Both the position numbers and the translations under genes were made by a program. The notes under the pieces were generated by a model. It ran no database searches. It saw only the letters and a list, made by a program, of their open reading frames with translations, and was not told the origin of the DNA. A DNA stretch of 13,821 bases from DATDRQ01 sp035291645. GTDB lineage: Bacteria > Chloroflexota > Anaerolineae > Anaerolineales > UBA4823. Shown piece by piece: positions 1 through 6,526 of this stretch (the stretch's first letter is position 1; every line of letters begins with the position of its first letter). Location: contig DATDRQ010000027.1 of the NCBI GenBank assembly GCA_035291645.1, positions 1 through 13,821 on the forward strand, in the 5' to 3' direction.

Positions 1-944
1 ATCCAGTAGAGCAGCTGCCCGGGGTGCAGGTCGGTGCCAAAGGCCATGTCCTGGGCGGCTTTAACCGGAAACCCGGCGTGGGTGTGGACAGCGCCTTTCG
101 GACGCCCGGTCGTGCCGGAGGTGTAGATCACCATCAAGACCTGCTCGGCGTCCGTCTGCTCGGTCTCGGCGCTCTCCGGCTGAACATCCACCAGCGTGTG
201 CCACCAGTGATCGCGCCCGGGCGCCATCTCAGTCTCCAGACCGGTGCGTTTCAGGACGATCATGTGCTTCAGGGTGGGTACCTGGCGGGCAGCGGCATCG
301 GCGGTCGGTTTCATAAGGACAGCCTGGCCGCGGCGAATGAAACCGTCCGCAGTGAAGAGAGCCCTGGCATCGGCGTCGGCCAGGCGTGAAGCCACCGCCC
401 CAGCGCCATAACCGGAGAAGAGCGGCAGGATGATCCCGCCGACCTTGGCGATCGCCAGCATGGCGATGACTATCTCGCAGGTCATCGGCATATATAGACC
501 GACCGCGTCTCCCGGGCCGAGCCCCAGGGTGCGCAAGGCGTTAGCCGCCTGGTTGACCCTGCGGGACAGCTCGCCATACGTGAAGGTACAGATGTCGCCG
601 TCCTCGCTTTCCGCAATCAGAGCCAGGCGCTGCTCGGTCTCCGTGCCCACGTACTTGTCCAGGCAGTTGTGGACGATGTTCATCTTCCCGCCTACCACCC
701 AGCGCGGCCAGGCGATCCCCTGAGACAGATCGAGGACCTGGGTGTAGGGTTGGTAGAAGCGGATATCCAGATAGTCCAGGACGGCCGAGGTAAACCAGGC
801 GACGTCTTCCGTGGAACGGCGCAGAAGTTCTGTGAAGTCCTCAATACTATGCCGGCGCATGAAATGGGTCAGGTGAGCATCATCGATGTATTCTGGCGTG
901 GGACGCCAGACGATCTCCCCCCCGAAATTAAACGCATCCGTCAC
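1..944 (-). CDS. Acyl-CoA (acetyl-CoA-like) synthetase, AMP-binding family, N-terminal 314 residues, truncated by window edge
   Basis: This is the N-terminal part of an ANL-superfamily adenylate-forming enzyme, which activates a carboxylic acid with ATP to an acyl-AMP and passes the acyl group to CoA in the cytoplasm. Residues 1-90 resemble the acetyl-CoA synthetase N-terminal region (FTELLRRSTEDVAWF near 37-51, then IAWPRWVVGGKMNIVHNCLD near 77-96). The AMP-binding core follows, with TYGELSRRVNQAANAL near 122-137 and the phosphate-binding loop YTSGTTGRPKGAVHTH at 274-289. The start is a GTG at 942-944 preceded by GAGGAG at good spacing; I found no in-frame ATG that fits better. The adenine-binding motif and the C-terminal catalytic lysine lie outside the window, so substrate (acetate, propionate or longer acids) cannot be assigned. 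It diverges from the KAS III-like gene across a 236 bp gap. I am confident of the family but not of the substrate. Confidence 0.93.
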   Translation of the reverse strand, partial: MTDAFNFGGEIVWRPTPEYIDDAHLTHFMRRHSIEDFTELLRRSTEDVAWFTSAVLDYLDIRFYQPYTQVLDLSQGIAWPRWVVGGKMNIVHNCLDKYVGTETEQRLALIAESEDGDICTFTYGELSRRVNQAANALRTLGLGPGDAVGLYMPMTCEIVIAMLAIAKVGGIILPLFSGYGAGAVASRLADADARALFTADGFIRRGQAVLMKPTADAAARQVPTLKHMIVLKRTGLETEMAPGRDHWWHTLVDVQPESAETEQTDAEQVLMVIYTSGTTGRPKGAVHTHAGFPVKAAQDMAFGTDLHPGQLLYW

Positions 945-1040
945 AGGATCTCCTCTAATAAAAAGTGACGAGCCTGATGCAAAAAAGTTTGGAAGTTTCG
1001 AACTGCGGATAAATCGACATTTCAAACTGGCCGGATCATG

Positions 1041-1046
1041 TATAAT
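1041..1046 (+). promoter_or_regulatory. Candidate -10 element (TATAAT) for the KAS III-like gene
   Basis: A perfect TATAAT sits about 135 bp before the KAS III-like start codon. The -35 side is poor: the best options at 15-17 bp spacing are TTTCAA, ATTTCA and CATTTC around 1018-1025. If it is used, transcription would begin near 1053 and leave a leader of about 128 nt. This is inferred from consensus only. Confidence 0.45.
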
Positions 1047-1059
1047 TCGACCTTATCCG

Positions 1060-1065
1060 ATTATA
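1060..1065 (-). promoter_or_regulatory. Candidate -10 element (TATAAT on minus strand) for the acyl-CoA synthetase gene
   Basis: The plus-strand ATTATA reads as a perfect TATAAT on the minus strand, facing the synthetase gene. No good -35 is visible near 1083-1089. Its predicted start near 1053 coincides with that of the opposing plus-strand TATAAT, so the two promoters would overlap head to head. The call is weak because of the missing -35. Confidence 0.3.
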
Positions 1066-1089
1066 ACATTCAGATTCCCCCTCGCTTTC

Positions 1090-1135
1090 CTCACCCAAGC
1101 CCACTTTGGTGAGTATCGTTTCGATATCTTGGGTG
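1090..1135 (+). promoter_or_regulatory. Leader with two mutually exclusive stems upstream of the KAS III-like gene
   Basis: The segment CACCCAAG (1092-1099) can form a local hairpin with 1104-1113: CTCACC pairs with GGTGAG and AAG with CTT, with one C/T mismatch and a CCCA loop. It can instead form a perfect 8 bp helix with CTTGGGTG (1128-1135). The two structures use the same 5' strand and cannot form together. The element lies inside the inferred 5' leader, 45-90 nt before the start codon. It matches no riboswitch class that I recognise, and it could be chance. Confidence 0.35.
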
Positions 1136-1180
1136 TTGTGAAGGATCAGATATTTCGAGGTGTGAAAGGAAACAAAGATT

Positions 1181-2455
1181 ATGGATGAGTCCGGCCTTGC
1201 TGCTCAGGAAATCCCTTCGTTTTACGAACAACCGCATGTCAAGGTGGATCAGATACCGATCGGGAATGGAGTGCCGATTGGGATAGAACAGGTTTCGAAC
1301 CCGGAGTTGGGGATTGCCGGTGCGTACGGCACCTGGGGCGACAGCTATGACAATCAACACCTGCAGCAATTTATAGAGGATCGCCTGTCGCTTACGCTGG
1401 CTGAAAATGAAAAGATGAACCTGGCAGAGCTGGGCTTTGTTTACCGGCAACTGCTGCCCGGGATAAGCAATCCAGAGCACATCGAACTCGAATTGGAGGT
1501 CGGCTCACGCTTCCTGCGTGAGGCGGCAGCTGCCAACGGCTGGGAGCCTTCCGAGGTCGAGGCGGTTTTGATCGGGACCAGCGGGCCGGTGACGGAGAAT
1601 TACACCGAACAAATTGCCACTCGGGCAGGGATTCCCGAGGGAGCGCTGAAAGTGAGCATTCATAAAGCCTGCGATGGTTCGGTTGGCGGGCTAAACCTGG
1701 CGCTGAATCCCGATCTACTACCGAATGTGCATCTCACTAAGAATATCGCCGAGAGCTTACGAGGCAAGAAGATCCTGGTTGGGGGGATCGAAGGTCTGAG
1801 TCGATTCATCATGCAGACCCAGGATAAGTATGCGTTGCAGCTTTTTGGAAATGGCGCCGCAGTGATCGGGGTGATCCCGGGCAAGACCATGAAATTCCTG
1901 GTGGGTAAGACGCATGAGGTTTTTGACGAAGAAGGGGTGCTGAAAGTGAGGATGTTTTACCCGCATTCCCGCACGCGGGGAAACGAACGGTCGATGATCG
2001 AAGTCACCGAAGTGAACGACCACCACCTGCGGGTAGCCGGGCTGATGCACGAACCTGAGGCAGAGCTGAGTCCGTTGGAGATGGCTGGACCGATGGGAAT
2101 GGTGAAACTGTTCGTCCGCTCAGGGGTCGAGGTGGTGCGGGATGTCTACCAGGCTTACCAGCTAAAGATGACCCAGCTGGGTTTGCCGGATAAATCGATC
2201 GCGGTGGCGATCGTCCACCACGCCAATCTGAAGATCAACCGGCTCAAGGAGAAGACTCTCCAGCGGGAAGGCATCTACCTGCCGATGCCCTGGCTGTTGA
2301 GCGAGTTCGGCAATGTGAGTGCAGCCTCCCCGATGATCGCTTTCCTACGGCAGCTACCCAAGCTAAAACCCGGCGATCACGTCCTGTTCGACGGCTTCGG
2401 CGCGGGCACTTACTACGACGCCCTGGCGGTTGAACTGGGAGGCGCGGGAGCCTGA
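1181..2455 (+). CDS. 3-oxoacyl-ACP synthase III (FabH/KAS III-like) thiolase-fold protein
   Basis: This is a thiolase-superfamily condensing enzyme of the KAS III type, expected to join an acyl-CoA or acyl-ACP starter to an extender unit by decarboxylative Claisen condensation in the cytoplasm. The Cys-His-Asn triad is visible: C164 in HKACDGSVGG, H346 in VHHANLKINR (compare FabH HQANxRI) and N378 in FGNVSAASP. The glycine-rich C-terminal DGFGAGTYYDALAVEL (404-419) also fits. At 424 residues it is about 100 longer than classical FabH; the extra length is N-terminal (about residues 1-45) plus insertions such as 240-300. The ATG at 1181 has AAAGGA ten bases upstream. It is therefore probably not the housekeeping FabH; an OleA/HMG-CoA-synthase-like or specialised acyl role is possible. 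The divergent acyl-CoA synthetase and downstream SDR suggest acyl metabolism, which is inference. A strong terminator follows. Confidence 0.88.
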   Translation: MDESGLAAQEIPSFYEQPHVKVDQIPIGNGVPIGIEQVSNPELGIAGAYGTWGDSYDNQHLQQFIEDRLSLTLAENEKMNLAELGFVYRQLLPGISNPEHIELELEVGSRFLREAAAANGWEPSEVEAVLIGTSGPVTENYTEQIATRAGIPEGALKVSIHKACDGSVGGLNLALNPDLLPNVHLTKNIAESLRGKKILVGGIEGLSRFIMQTQDKYALQLFGNGAAVIGVIPGKTMKFLVGKTHEVFDEEGVLKVRMFYPHSRTRGNERSMIEVTEVNDHHLRVAGLMHEPEAELSPLEMAGPMGMVKLFVRSGVEVVRDVYQAYQLKMTQLGLPDKSIAVAIVHHANLKINRLKEKTLQREGIYLPMPWLLSEFGNVSAASPMIAFLRQLPKLKPGDHVLFDGFGAGTYYDALAVELGGAGA

Positions 2456-2497
2456 CCGGTGTCCTGCGAAGAAATACCATCTGGAAGATGAAGATTA

Positions 2498-2529
2498 CCC
2501 CACGGAGCGCGAGCGCCGTGGGGATTTTT
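2498..2529 (+). terminator. Rho-independent terminator after the KAS III-like gene
   Basis: An 8 bp GC-rich stem, CCCCACGG (2498-2505) with CCGTGGGG (2516-2523), encloses a 10-base loop and is followed by A and five T. It lies 43 bp after the KAS III-like stop and ends only 24 bp before the SDR start codon. Confidence 0.85.
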
Positions 2530-2552
2530 AATATCCAGCAAGGAGTATTCTC

Positions 2553-3353
2553 ATGTCCGATTCCCCTGTTATCCTGGTAACCGGCGCTTCTTCTGGGATC
2601 GGCGAAGCGACGGCTCGCCTGTTTGGGCAGGTGGGGTACCGCGTGGCGGTAGCGGCCCGCCGCTACGACCGCCTGGAAAGCCTGGCGCAGGAGATCGAGG
2701 CCCACGGAGGCCAGGCTATGGCGGTAACGGCAGACCTGAACCGGCTGGAAGATATCCAGGACATGGTCAAGGCAACCGTGGACAGGTTCGGACAGATCGA
2801 CATCCTGTTCAACAATGCCGGCGCCGGGCGGCTGGATTGGTTGGAAAACCTGGACCCTGTCCGGGAAGTCGAGGGACAGTTGCAAATCAACCTGGTGGCT
2901 GTCATCCAGACCAGCCGTGAAGTGCTGCCGCACATGATCTCCCGGCGCAGCGGGCATATCGTCAACATGGCTTCTATAGCCGGGTTGGTGGCAACGCCGA
3001 CCTATTCCGTCTACGCGGCGGGCAAGTTCGGTGTACGTGGTTTCAGCGAAGCCCTGCGCCGGGAAGTGGGGGTGTATGGAATCCACGTCTCGGTGGTTTA
3101 CCCGGGCGGGGTGAAGACCGAGTTCACAGAGCATGCCGGGATCAACCGCAAGACCGGAAAAACGACCCCGGCCTCCTTGAGGCTGGAGGCCGAGGACGTA
3201 GCGAAAGGGGTGTTCAACATCGTACGCCGCCCGCGGCGCGGGTCGATCCTTCCCTGGCCGATGCACCTGGCGGTTTGGTTTAATGTCTTCTTTCCCGGGC
3301 TGGCCGACCGGATTATCGAGAATCGCTTCACCCGGCCGGAGCGAGGCCTGTAA
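2553..3353 (+). CDS. Short-chain dehydrogenase/reductase (classical SDR)
   Basis: This is a Rossmann-fold NAD(P)-dependent oxidoreductase of the classical SDR family, acting on a carbonyl or alcohol in the cytoplasm. Motifs in order are the cofactor loop TGASSGIG (10-17), a basic AARR after strand 2 (35-38) that suggests NADPH preference, NNAG (87-90), N113, catalytic S141 in MASIAG, and Y154-x3-K158. The PGGVKTEF segment (184-191) is the usual post-catalytic loop. The C-terminus (about 231-255) is hydrophobic and aromatic, ILPWPMHLAVWFNVFFPGL, as in a group of SDRs with a membrane-facing tail. The ATG at 2553 has AAGGAG seven bases upstream. At 266 residues it is a usual SDR length. It could reduce a beta-keto product of the preceding synthase, but the terminator between them argues against simple co-transcription, and SDR substrates cannot be read from sequence. 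Confidence 0.93.
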   Translation: MSDSPVILVTGASSGIGEATARLFGQVGYRVAVAARRYDRLESLAQEIEAHGGQAMAVTADLNRLEDIQDMVKATVDRFGQIDILFNNAGAGRLDWLENLDPVREVEGQLQINLVAVIQTSREVLPHMISRRSGHIVNMASIAGLVATPTYSVYAAGKFGVRGFSEALRREVGVYGIHVSVVYPGGVKTEFTEHAGINRKTGKTTPASLRLEAEDVAKGVFNIVRRPRRGSILPWPMHLAVWFNVFFPGLADRIIENRFTRPERGL

Positions 3354-3371
3354 ACTGGATGCAGGCGGGGT

Positions 3372-3614
3372 TTACTTCTTATTGCTCGACCACAGGACGA
3401 CGACTTCGTCGCGCCCGCCCAGCGCCCGCCGGAGCAGGTCGACCAGCTGGGGAGAAGCGCCCTGGGCTGCGAAGTAGTCCAGCTCCATCTGCGTGATCGA
3501 ATAGTCGCGGTCCTCCAGGGATTCCTCCTCCATTTGATCGATCAAGAACTGGAGCTGATCTTCAGAGATATCCCCGATCAAGGCACCGGAAGCTTTATCG
3601 TAGAGATAGGTCAT
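3372..3614 (-). CDS. Small conserved hypothetical protein, 80 residues
   Basis: The protein is small and acidic in its first half (YLYDKASGALIGDISEDQLQ, then DQMEEESLEDRDYSITQMELDYF near 26-48) and ends in a basic tail, NKK. It has no signal peptide, membrane segment or cysteines. The middle and C-terminal parts (ITQMELDYFAAQGASPQLVDLLRRALGGRD) look like a helical pair, possibly a small protein-interaction domain. GGGAGGAAAGT directly before the ATG is a strong ribosome-binding site, which supports this as a real gene despite its size. It converges with the SDR gene (18 bp between stop codons) and diverges from nth. I have seen similar short proteins in other bacteria as uncharacterised entries, but I cannot give a function. 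Confidence 0.75.
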   Translation of the reverse strand: MTYLYDKASGALIGDISEDQLQFLIDQMEEESLEDRDYSITQMELDYFAAQGASPQLVDLLRRALGGRDEVVVLWSSNKK

Positions 3615-3651
3615 ACTTTCCTCCCATGGTTTCGATTCAGAGTGCGAGTCA

Positions 3652-3682
3652 ATTGTACCAATGATGGCGAGATGTAGCTCAA
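3652..3682 (-). promoter_or_regulatory. Candidate promoter for the 80-residue protein gene
   Basis: On the minus strand TTGAGC (3677-3682) and TACAAT (3652-3657) are separated by 19 bp. The -10 matches consensus at five of six positions; the spacer is longer than ideal. The predicted start near 3645 would leave a leader of about 30 nt. Confidence 0.35.
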
Positions 3683-3697
3683 CCCTTCAAGGGCGTT

Positions 3698-3762
3698 TTG
3701 GCGGGCATAAGCCCGCAGATACGCGTGGATCGTTGGGCGGGCACAAGGCCCGCGGCTACGTT
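3698..3762. repeat. Two adjacent copies of a short palindromic repeat (REP-like)
   Basis: GCGGGC-ATAA-GCCCGC (3701-3716) and GCGGGC-ACAAG-GCCCGC (3737-3753) each form a 6 bp hairpin. Their flanks match too: GATACG follows the first copy and GGCTACG the second, with a 36 bp period. The consensus, GGCGGGCAYAAGGCCCGC followed by a TACG-like end, resembles short dispersed palindromes common between genes in many bacterial genomes. An open frame runs through them into nth, but the true nth start lies downstream. Confidence 0.7.
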
Positions 3763-3838
3763 CGGTAGTTTCCAGGCGCCCTGGTACGGTAAACTTAACC
3801 TACCGGGAAAATTGGGGGATTATGGAGGCAGAGACAAC

Positions 3839-4504
3839 ATGCAAACGAAACCACACGACATCGATTGGATGATGGCGCGCATCGCCGAGGCGGTGCAGGG
3901 ATTTCCCAAAGCGGCGCTCTTCGAGCTGGCGGAGCAGGGATTTACCAGCCCTTTCGAGCAGCTGGTAGCGTGCATTATCTCGATCCGCACGCTGGACGAG
4001 GTCACCCTGCCGACGGCGCGAAGATTATTCGCCCGAGCCCGTACGGCGGAGGCGATGGCAAAGCTTTCATCACCGGAGATCGACGCGCTGATCCGCGCCA
4101 GCTCCTTCCACGAGCGTAAAGCGGTTCAGATCCGGGCCATGGCAGAGCGGGTCGTGGTTGAATTCGGCGGGGAGCTGCCCTGCGAGGCAGAGGTATTGAC
4201 CTCTTTTTCGGGTGTAGGGTTGAAGTGCGCCAATCTGGTGCTCGGGATCGCCTGCGGCCAGCCGCGGGTGAGCGCGGACGTGCACGTCGACCGGGTGACC
4301 AATCGCTGGGGGTATGTCCGAACCCGGACGCCGGAGCAGACCAGCCAGGCGCTGGAAAACAAATTACCAGAACGCTATTGGGTGGAGATCAACCGGCTGC
4401 TGGTGCCGTTCGGCAAACACATCTGCACCGGCCGTCTGCCGCGCTGTTCGACCTGCCCGGTGCTGGCGATGTGCCAGCAGGCCGGTGTTACGGCGCACCG
4501 CTAA
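3839..4504 (+). CDS. nth: Endonuclease III (DNA glycosylase/AP lyase, HhH-GPD family)
   Basis: This base-excision repair enzyme removes oxidised pyrimidines and cleaves the resulting abasic site. The helix-hairpin-helix FSGVGLKCANLVLG carries catalytic K129, and the general-base aspartate is D147 in SADVHVDRV, 18 residues on as in E. coli (K120/D138). A C-terminal 4Fe-4S site has the classical spacing C196-x6-C203-x2-C206-x5-C212. The length of 221 is normal (E. coli 211). I chose ATG 3839 because GGAGG lies ten bases upstream and the homologous helix begins soon after; the frame stays open to 3698 but that stretch is repeat DNA. The usual LLSAQxTD segment reads IISIRTLD (46-53), so the glutamine that fills the flipped-base gap in E. 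coli is arginine here (R50). Its stop lies 6 bp from the stop of the opposing DUF2721 gene. Confidence 0.95.
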   Translation: MQTKPHDIDWMMARIAEAVQGFPKAALFELAEQGFTSPFEQLVACIISIRTLDEVTLPTARRLFARARTAEAMAKLSSPEIDALIRASSFHERKAVQIRAMAERVVVEFGGELPCEAEVLTSFSGVGLKCANLVLGIACGQPRVSADVHVDRVTNRWGYVRTRTPEQTSQALENKLPERYWVEINRLLVPFGKHICTGRLPRCSTCPVLAMCQQAGVTAHR

Positions 4505-4510
4505 TCCGGT

Positions 4511-4966
4511 TCACCCAGGGTCCTGGCCTTCGCCCAGCTCGAGCCTCAGGGCGACCAGGGAAAGGTTGATATCCCGGATAAAAGCAATCAAGGAGCCGAT
4601 CAACGAGAGCATACAGCCAACGAATAAGGCGGTGATCAGCCAGGCGTCTTCCAGTTTGAGCAGCGCGGTGAGGAAAAGCACGATCACCAGGATGGCGGCC
4701 AACAGGACGCTGATCGAGGCCAAGGCGATCGCCGACCTGATCAGACTCGCCCGCCTGGACAGGATATCTAGCTGGCCGCGGATAGGGGGACGATCTTCCT
4801 TCTCAACCGTTCGCAGTTCACGGCCCAAGATCCTGGAGCGGTCGATCACCCGTCCCAGCCGGTTCGTCATGGTGAGCAGCAACAGACCGACCCCCGAGAT
4901 CAAGATGACCGGCCCGATAGCGGTCTGGAGGACGGGGATGAGCTGGGTGACGGGGGTGAATGGCAT
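4511..4966 (-). CDS. DUF2721 family membrane protein
   Basis: This 151-residue integral membrane protein has three predicted transmembrane helices: about 12-32 (VLQTAIGPVILISGVGLLLL), 80-101 (IALASISVLLAAILVIVLFL) and 108-130 (AWLITALFVGCMLSLIGSLI). Between helix 1 and 2 is the family signature MTNRLGRVIDRSRIL (33-47) and a charged loop. This matches DUF2721, a family of unknown function found in many bacteria. The ATG at 4966 lacks a clear Shine-Dalgarno, and the gene begins 22 bp after the ferredoxin gene stop, so translation coupled to that gene is likely. It is the last gene of the minus-strand run before the tail-to-tail junction with nth. I see no motif that gives a molecular activity. 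Confidence 0.85.
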   Translation of the reverse strand: MPFTPVTQLIPVLQTAIGPVILISGVGLLLLTMTNRLGRVIDRSRILGRELRTVEKEDRPPIRGQLDILSRRASLIRSAIALASISVLLAAILVIVLFLTALLKLEDAWLITALFVGCMLSLIGSLIAFIRDINLSLVALRLELGEGQDPG

Positions 4967-4988
4967 CGGGGACCAGGCCGTGGGCGCC

Positions 4989-5948
4989 CTAATGGGGTAA
5001 AGATTCCTCGAAGACCTGGAGGAGCCTGGCGATCTCGAGTGGTTCTCCCTTGGCTGCCACCCGTTCGAGCGCAAGAGCCTCCTGCGGGCAGTGGGAGACA
5101 CACACTCCGCAGCCCATGCACAGCTCTTTATCGATCGCCGCATGCCCGTCGCTGAGGGTGAGGGCGAAGAACTGGCAGAAATCGCTACAATCCCCACAGC
5201 CGATACACAGGTCTTCGTCCACAGTGCTGATGAATCCCGAAGAGGCCAGCATGGGGGTGCCGTTGTGGTGGGCGTGGATGGCGCCGCAACAGCAGGCGCA
5301 GCAGTTGCAGATGGCATAGAAGCGCCCGAGCATGGCGTCCTTGAAGAAGGCGTGGTGGGCATGGCCGCGCTCGTCCTCCGCGCGCAGGATTTCAACGGCC
5401 TCCGCAGAGGTGATCCAGCGTGAGCGCTGCGGGTGGTGCCCGGCGACGAAGGCGGCAAACGGCTCGCCCACGATCAGGCAGACGTCTAGCGGCAGGCAGG
5501 GATTAGCCCGGGCCGACCGGCAAGGACAATCCAGGGCGATGATGTGTTCGGGATTCTTCAGGATGATGTCGCGGGCGCGGGAATAGGGGATGACCTGCTC
5601 CAGATTCTTGATGGTGACGGATTCATGCACCGTGACCAGCTGCGTAGCTGACTCGAGGGGCACGACCTTACCGTGATAACTATCGGCGATGTTTTGTTTG
5701 GTTTTATACTCAGCTGACCCGTTGCCGGATCTGCGTTGTGGGAAGATGGAAGAATAGAGGCGGTAGAGACGGGCGAGTTTGGGTGCCAGGGGATGCTCGC
5801 CGGTGCCGAGGGCGATATACAGGTAAGTCCAGCGCCCATAGAAATAACCATGCAGAAAGTCGAACAAAGAGTAGTCTTCCGTGCGGCGCCCTTCCTTGAA
5901 AAAGGACCAGGTGGAGGGGTGAAACAAGCGCCAACCCTGCGTTTTCAT
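4989..5948 (-). CDS. Cysteine-rich 4Fe-4S dicluster ferredoxin-type protein
   Basis: This 319-residue soluble protein carries a C-terminal bacterial-ferredoxin domain with two 4Fe-4S motifs: C248-x2-C251-x2-C254-x3-C258, and C277-x2-C280-x2-C283-x3-C287 followed by proline. Upstream are two further cysteine clusters: CPCRSARANPC with C157 nearby (141-157) and CNCCACCCG (214-222), the latter just before a HAHH stretch. These could bind another cluster or metal. The N-terminal 100 residues are aromatic-rich (FHPSTWSFFKEG, FLHGYFYGRWTYLYIALG) without a Tat or Sec signal, although the 33-48 segment might touch the membrane. Likely an electron-transfer protein or a subunit of an unidentified oxidoreductase; partner unknown. 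AAGGAG precedes the ATG at 5948. It follows a terminator, so it probably has its own promoter, and is co-directional with the DUF2721 gene 22 bp downstream. Confidence 0.88.
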   Translation of the reverse strand: MKTQGWRLFHPSTWSFFKEGRRTEDYSLFDFLHGYFYGRWTYLYIALGTGEHPLAPKLARLYRLYSSIFPQRRSGNGSAEYKTKQNIADSYHGKVVPLESATQLVTVHESVTIKNLEQVIPYSRARDIILKNPEHIIALDCPCRSARANPCLPLDVCLIVGEPFAAFVAGHHPQRSRWITSAEAVEILRAEDERGHAHHAFFKDAMLGRFYAICNCCACCCGAIHAHHNGTPMLASSGFISTVDEDLCIGCGDCSDFCQFFALTLSDGHAAIDKELCMGCGVCVSHCPQEALALERVAAKGEPLEIARLLQVFEESLPH

Positions 5949-5970
5949 CCTGGACTCCTTCTATGACCAT

Positions 5971-6001
5971 AAAACAAGGCGCCCTCCGCAGATGGAGGGC
6001 G
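5971..6001 (-). terminator. Rho-independent terminator after the coiled-coil protein gene
   Basis: The stem pairs 5980-5987 with 5994-6001 (8 bp, GCCCTCC/GGAGGGC plus a closing C-G) around a six-base loop. On the minus strand it is followed by GCCTTGTTTT, an imperfect T tract. It lies 12 bp after the coiled-coil protein stop and before the ferredoxin gene ribosome-binding site. Confidence 0.75.
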
Positions 6002-6013
6002 TAGATGAATGAA

Positions 6014-6475
6014 TTATTCAGGTTGTTTCGGGGACTCTTCTTGTAATGACTTGATCCCGTTACGCACCTGGTTGATGTAGCGCTCCAACTCAATTTCTAA
6101 CTGAGACAGGGTTTCGATCACGTATTGGTCGGCGTCCTGGCGGGACTGCTCGGCTTCCGCCCGCAGATGCATGGCGACCTGTTCGGCGCGCGCCTGGGCT
6201 GACTGGACGAGGGAATCGCGTTCGATCATCTGCTCGCCCTTCTCGCGCGCCAGCTGCAGGGTGCGGTTGGCCTCCTCCTGGGCCTGAGCCAGGATACGAT
6301 CGCGCTGGGCAAGAACTTGCTGGGCCTTCTTAACCTCCTCAGGGATGGCGACGCGCATCTGGTCGATCAGATCCAGCATACGATCCTCGTCCACGATCAC
6401 GTTGTGAGTAAAGGGGATAGGCCGGCTATCGTTGAATAATTCTTCCAGGCGGTCGATTAGATGAAGTATGTCCAT
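6014..6475 (-). CDS. Coiled-coil protein, DivIVA / ATP-synthase-b-subunit-like
   Basis: This 153-residue protein starts with a short conserved region: MDILHLIDRLEELFNDSRPI, then HNVIVDEDRMLDLIDQMRV near 24-42. A long charged, alanine/glutamine-rich helix follows (about 44-145) with heptad-like spacing, ending in SLQEESPKQPE. That helix resembles ATP synthase subunit b and DivIVA/GpsB-like coiled coils, and homologues are often labelled 'ATPase' on that ground alone; there is no Walker motif, so that label is unlikely to be meaningful. A cytoplasmic scaffold or cell-division role is conceivable but unproven. GGAGG five bases before the ATG at 6475 decides the start; the frame stays open to an ATG at 6511, but that one overlaps no such signal. 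It lies 113 bp after coaD and is followed by a terminator. Confidence 0.8.
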   Translation of the reverse strand: MDILHLIDRLEELFNDSRPIPFTHNVIVDEDRMLDLIDQMRVAIPEEVKKAQQVLAQRDRILAQAQEEANRTLQLAREKGEQMIERDSLVQSAQARAEQVAMHLRAEAEQSRQDADQYVIETLSQLEIELERYINQVRNGIKSLQEESPKQPE

Positions 6476-6526
6476 TGAGTCCTCCGCGGACGTGGAAACG
6501 CCATTTCCCAAATTCGAGATGTTAAA

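Noticed and set aside
2244..3266. Long minus-strand open frame of 340 codons across the end of the KAS III-like gene and the SDR gene
   Set aside because: It lies opposite two well-supported genes, its translation has the Arg/Pro/His-rich look of antisense in GC-rich DNA, and it matches no family.
3698..3838. N-terminal extension of nth
   Set aside because: The frame is open, but the segment consists of palindromic repeat DNA. The ATG at 3839 has a proper ribosome-binding site and matches the usual length.
4481..4510. Possible bidirectional terminator between nth and the DUF2721 gene
   Set aside because: Only a weak 5 bp pairing (CGGTG with CACCG) without T tracts is visible; the stop codons are 6 bp apart.
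4967..5458. Extended minus-strand frame reading into the DUF2721 gene
   Set aside because: The upstream part is out of frame with, and lies inside, the ferredoxin gene. The membrane protein begins at ATG 4966.
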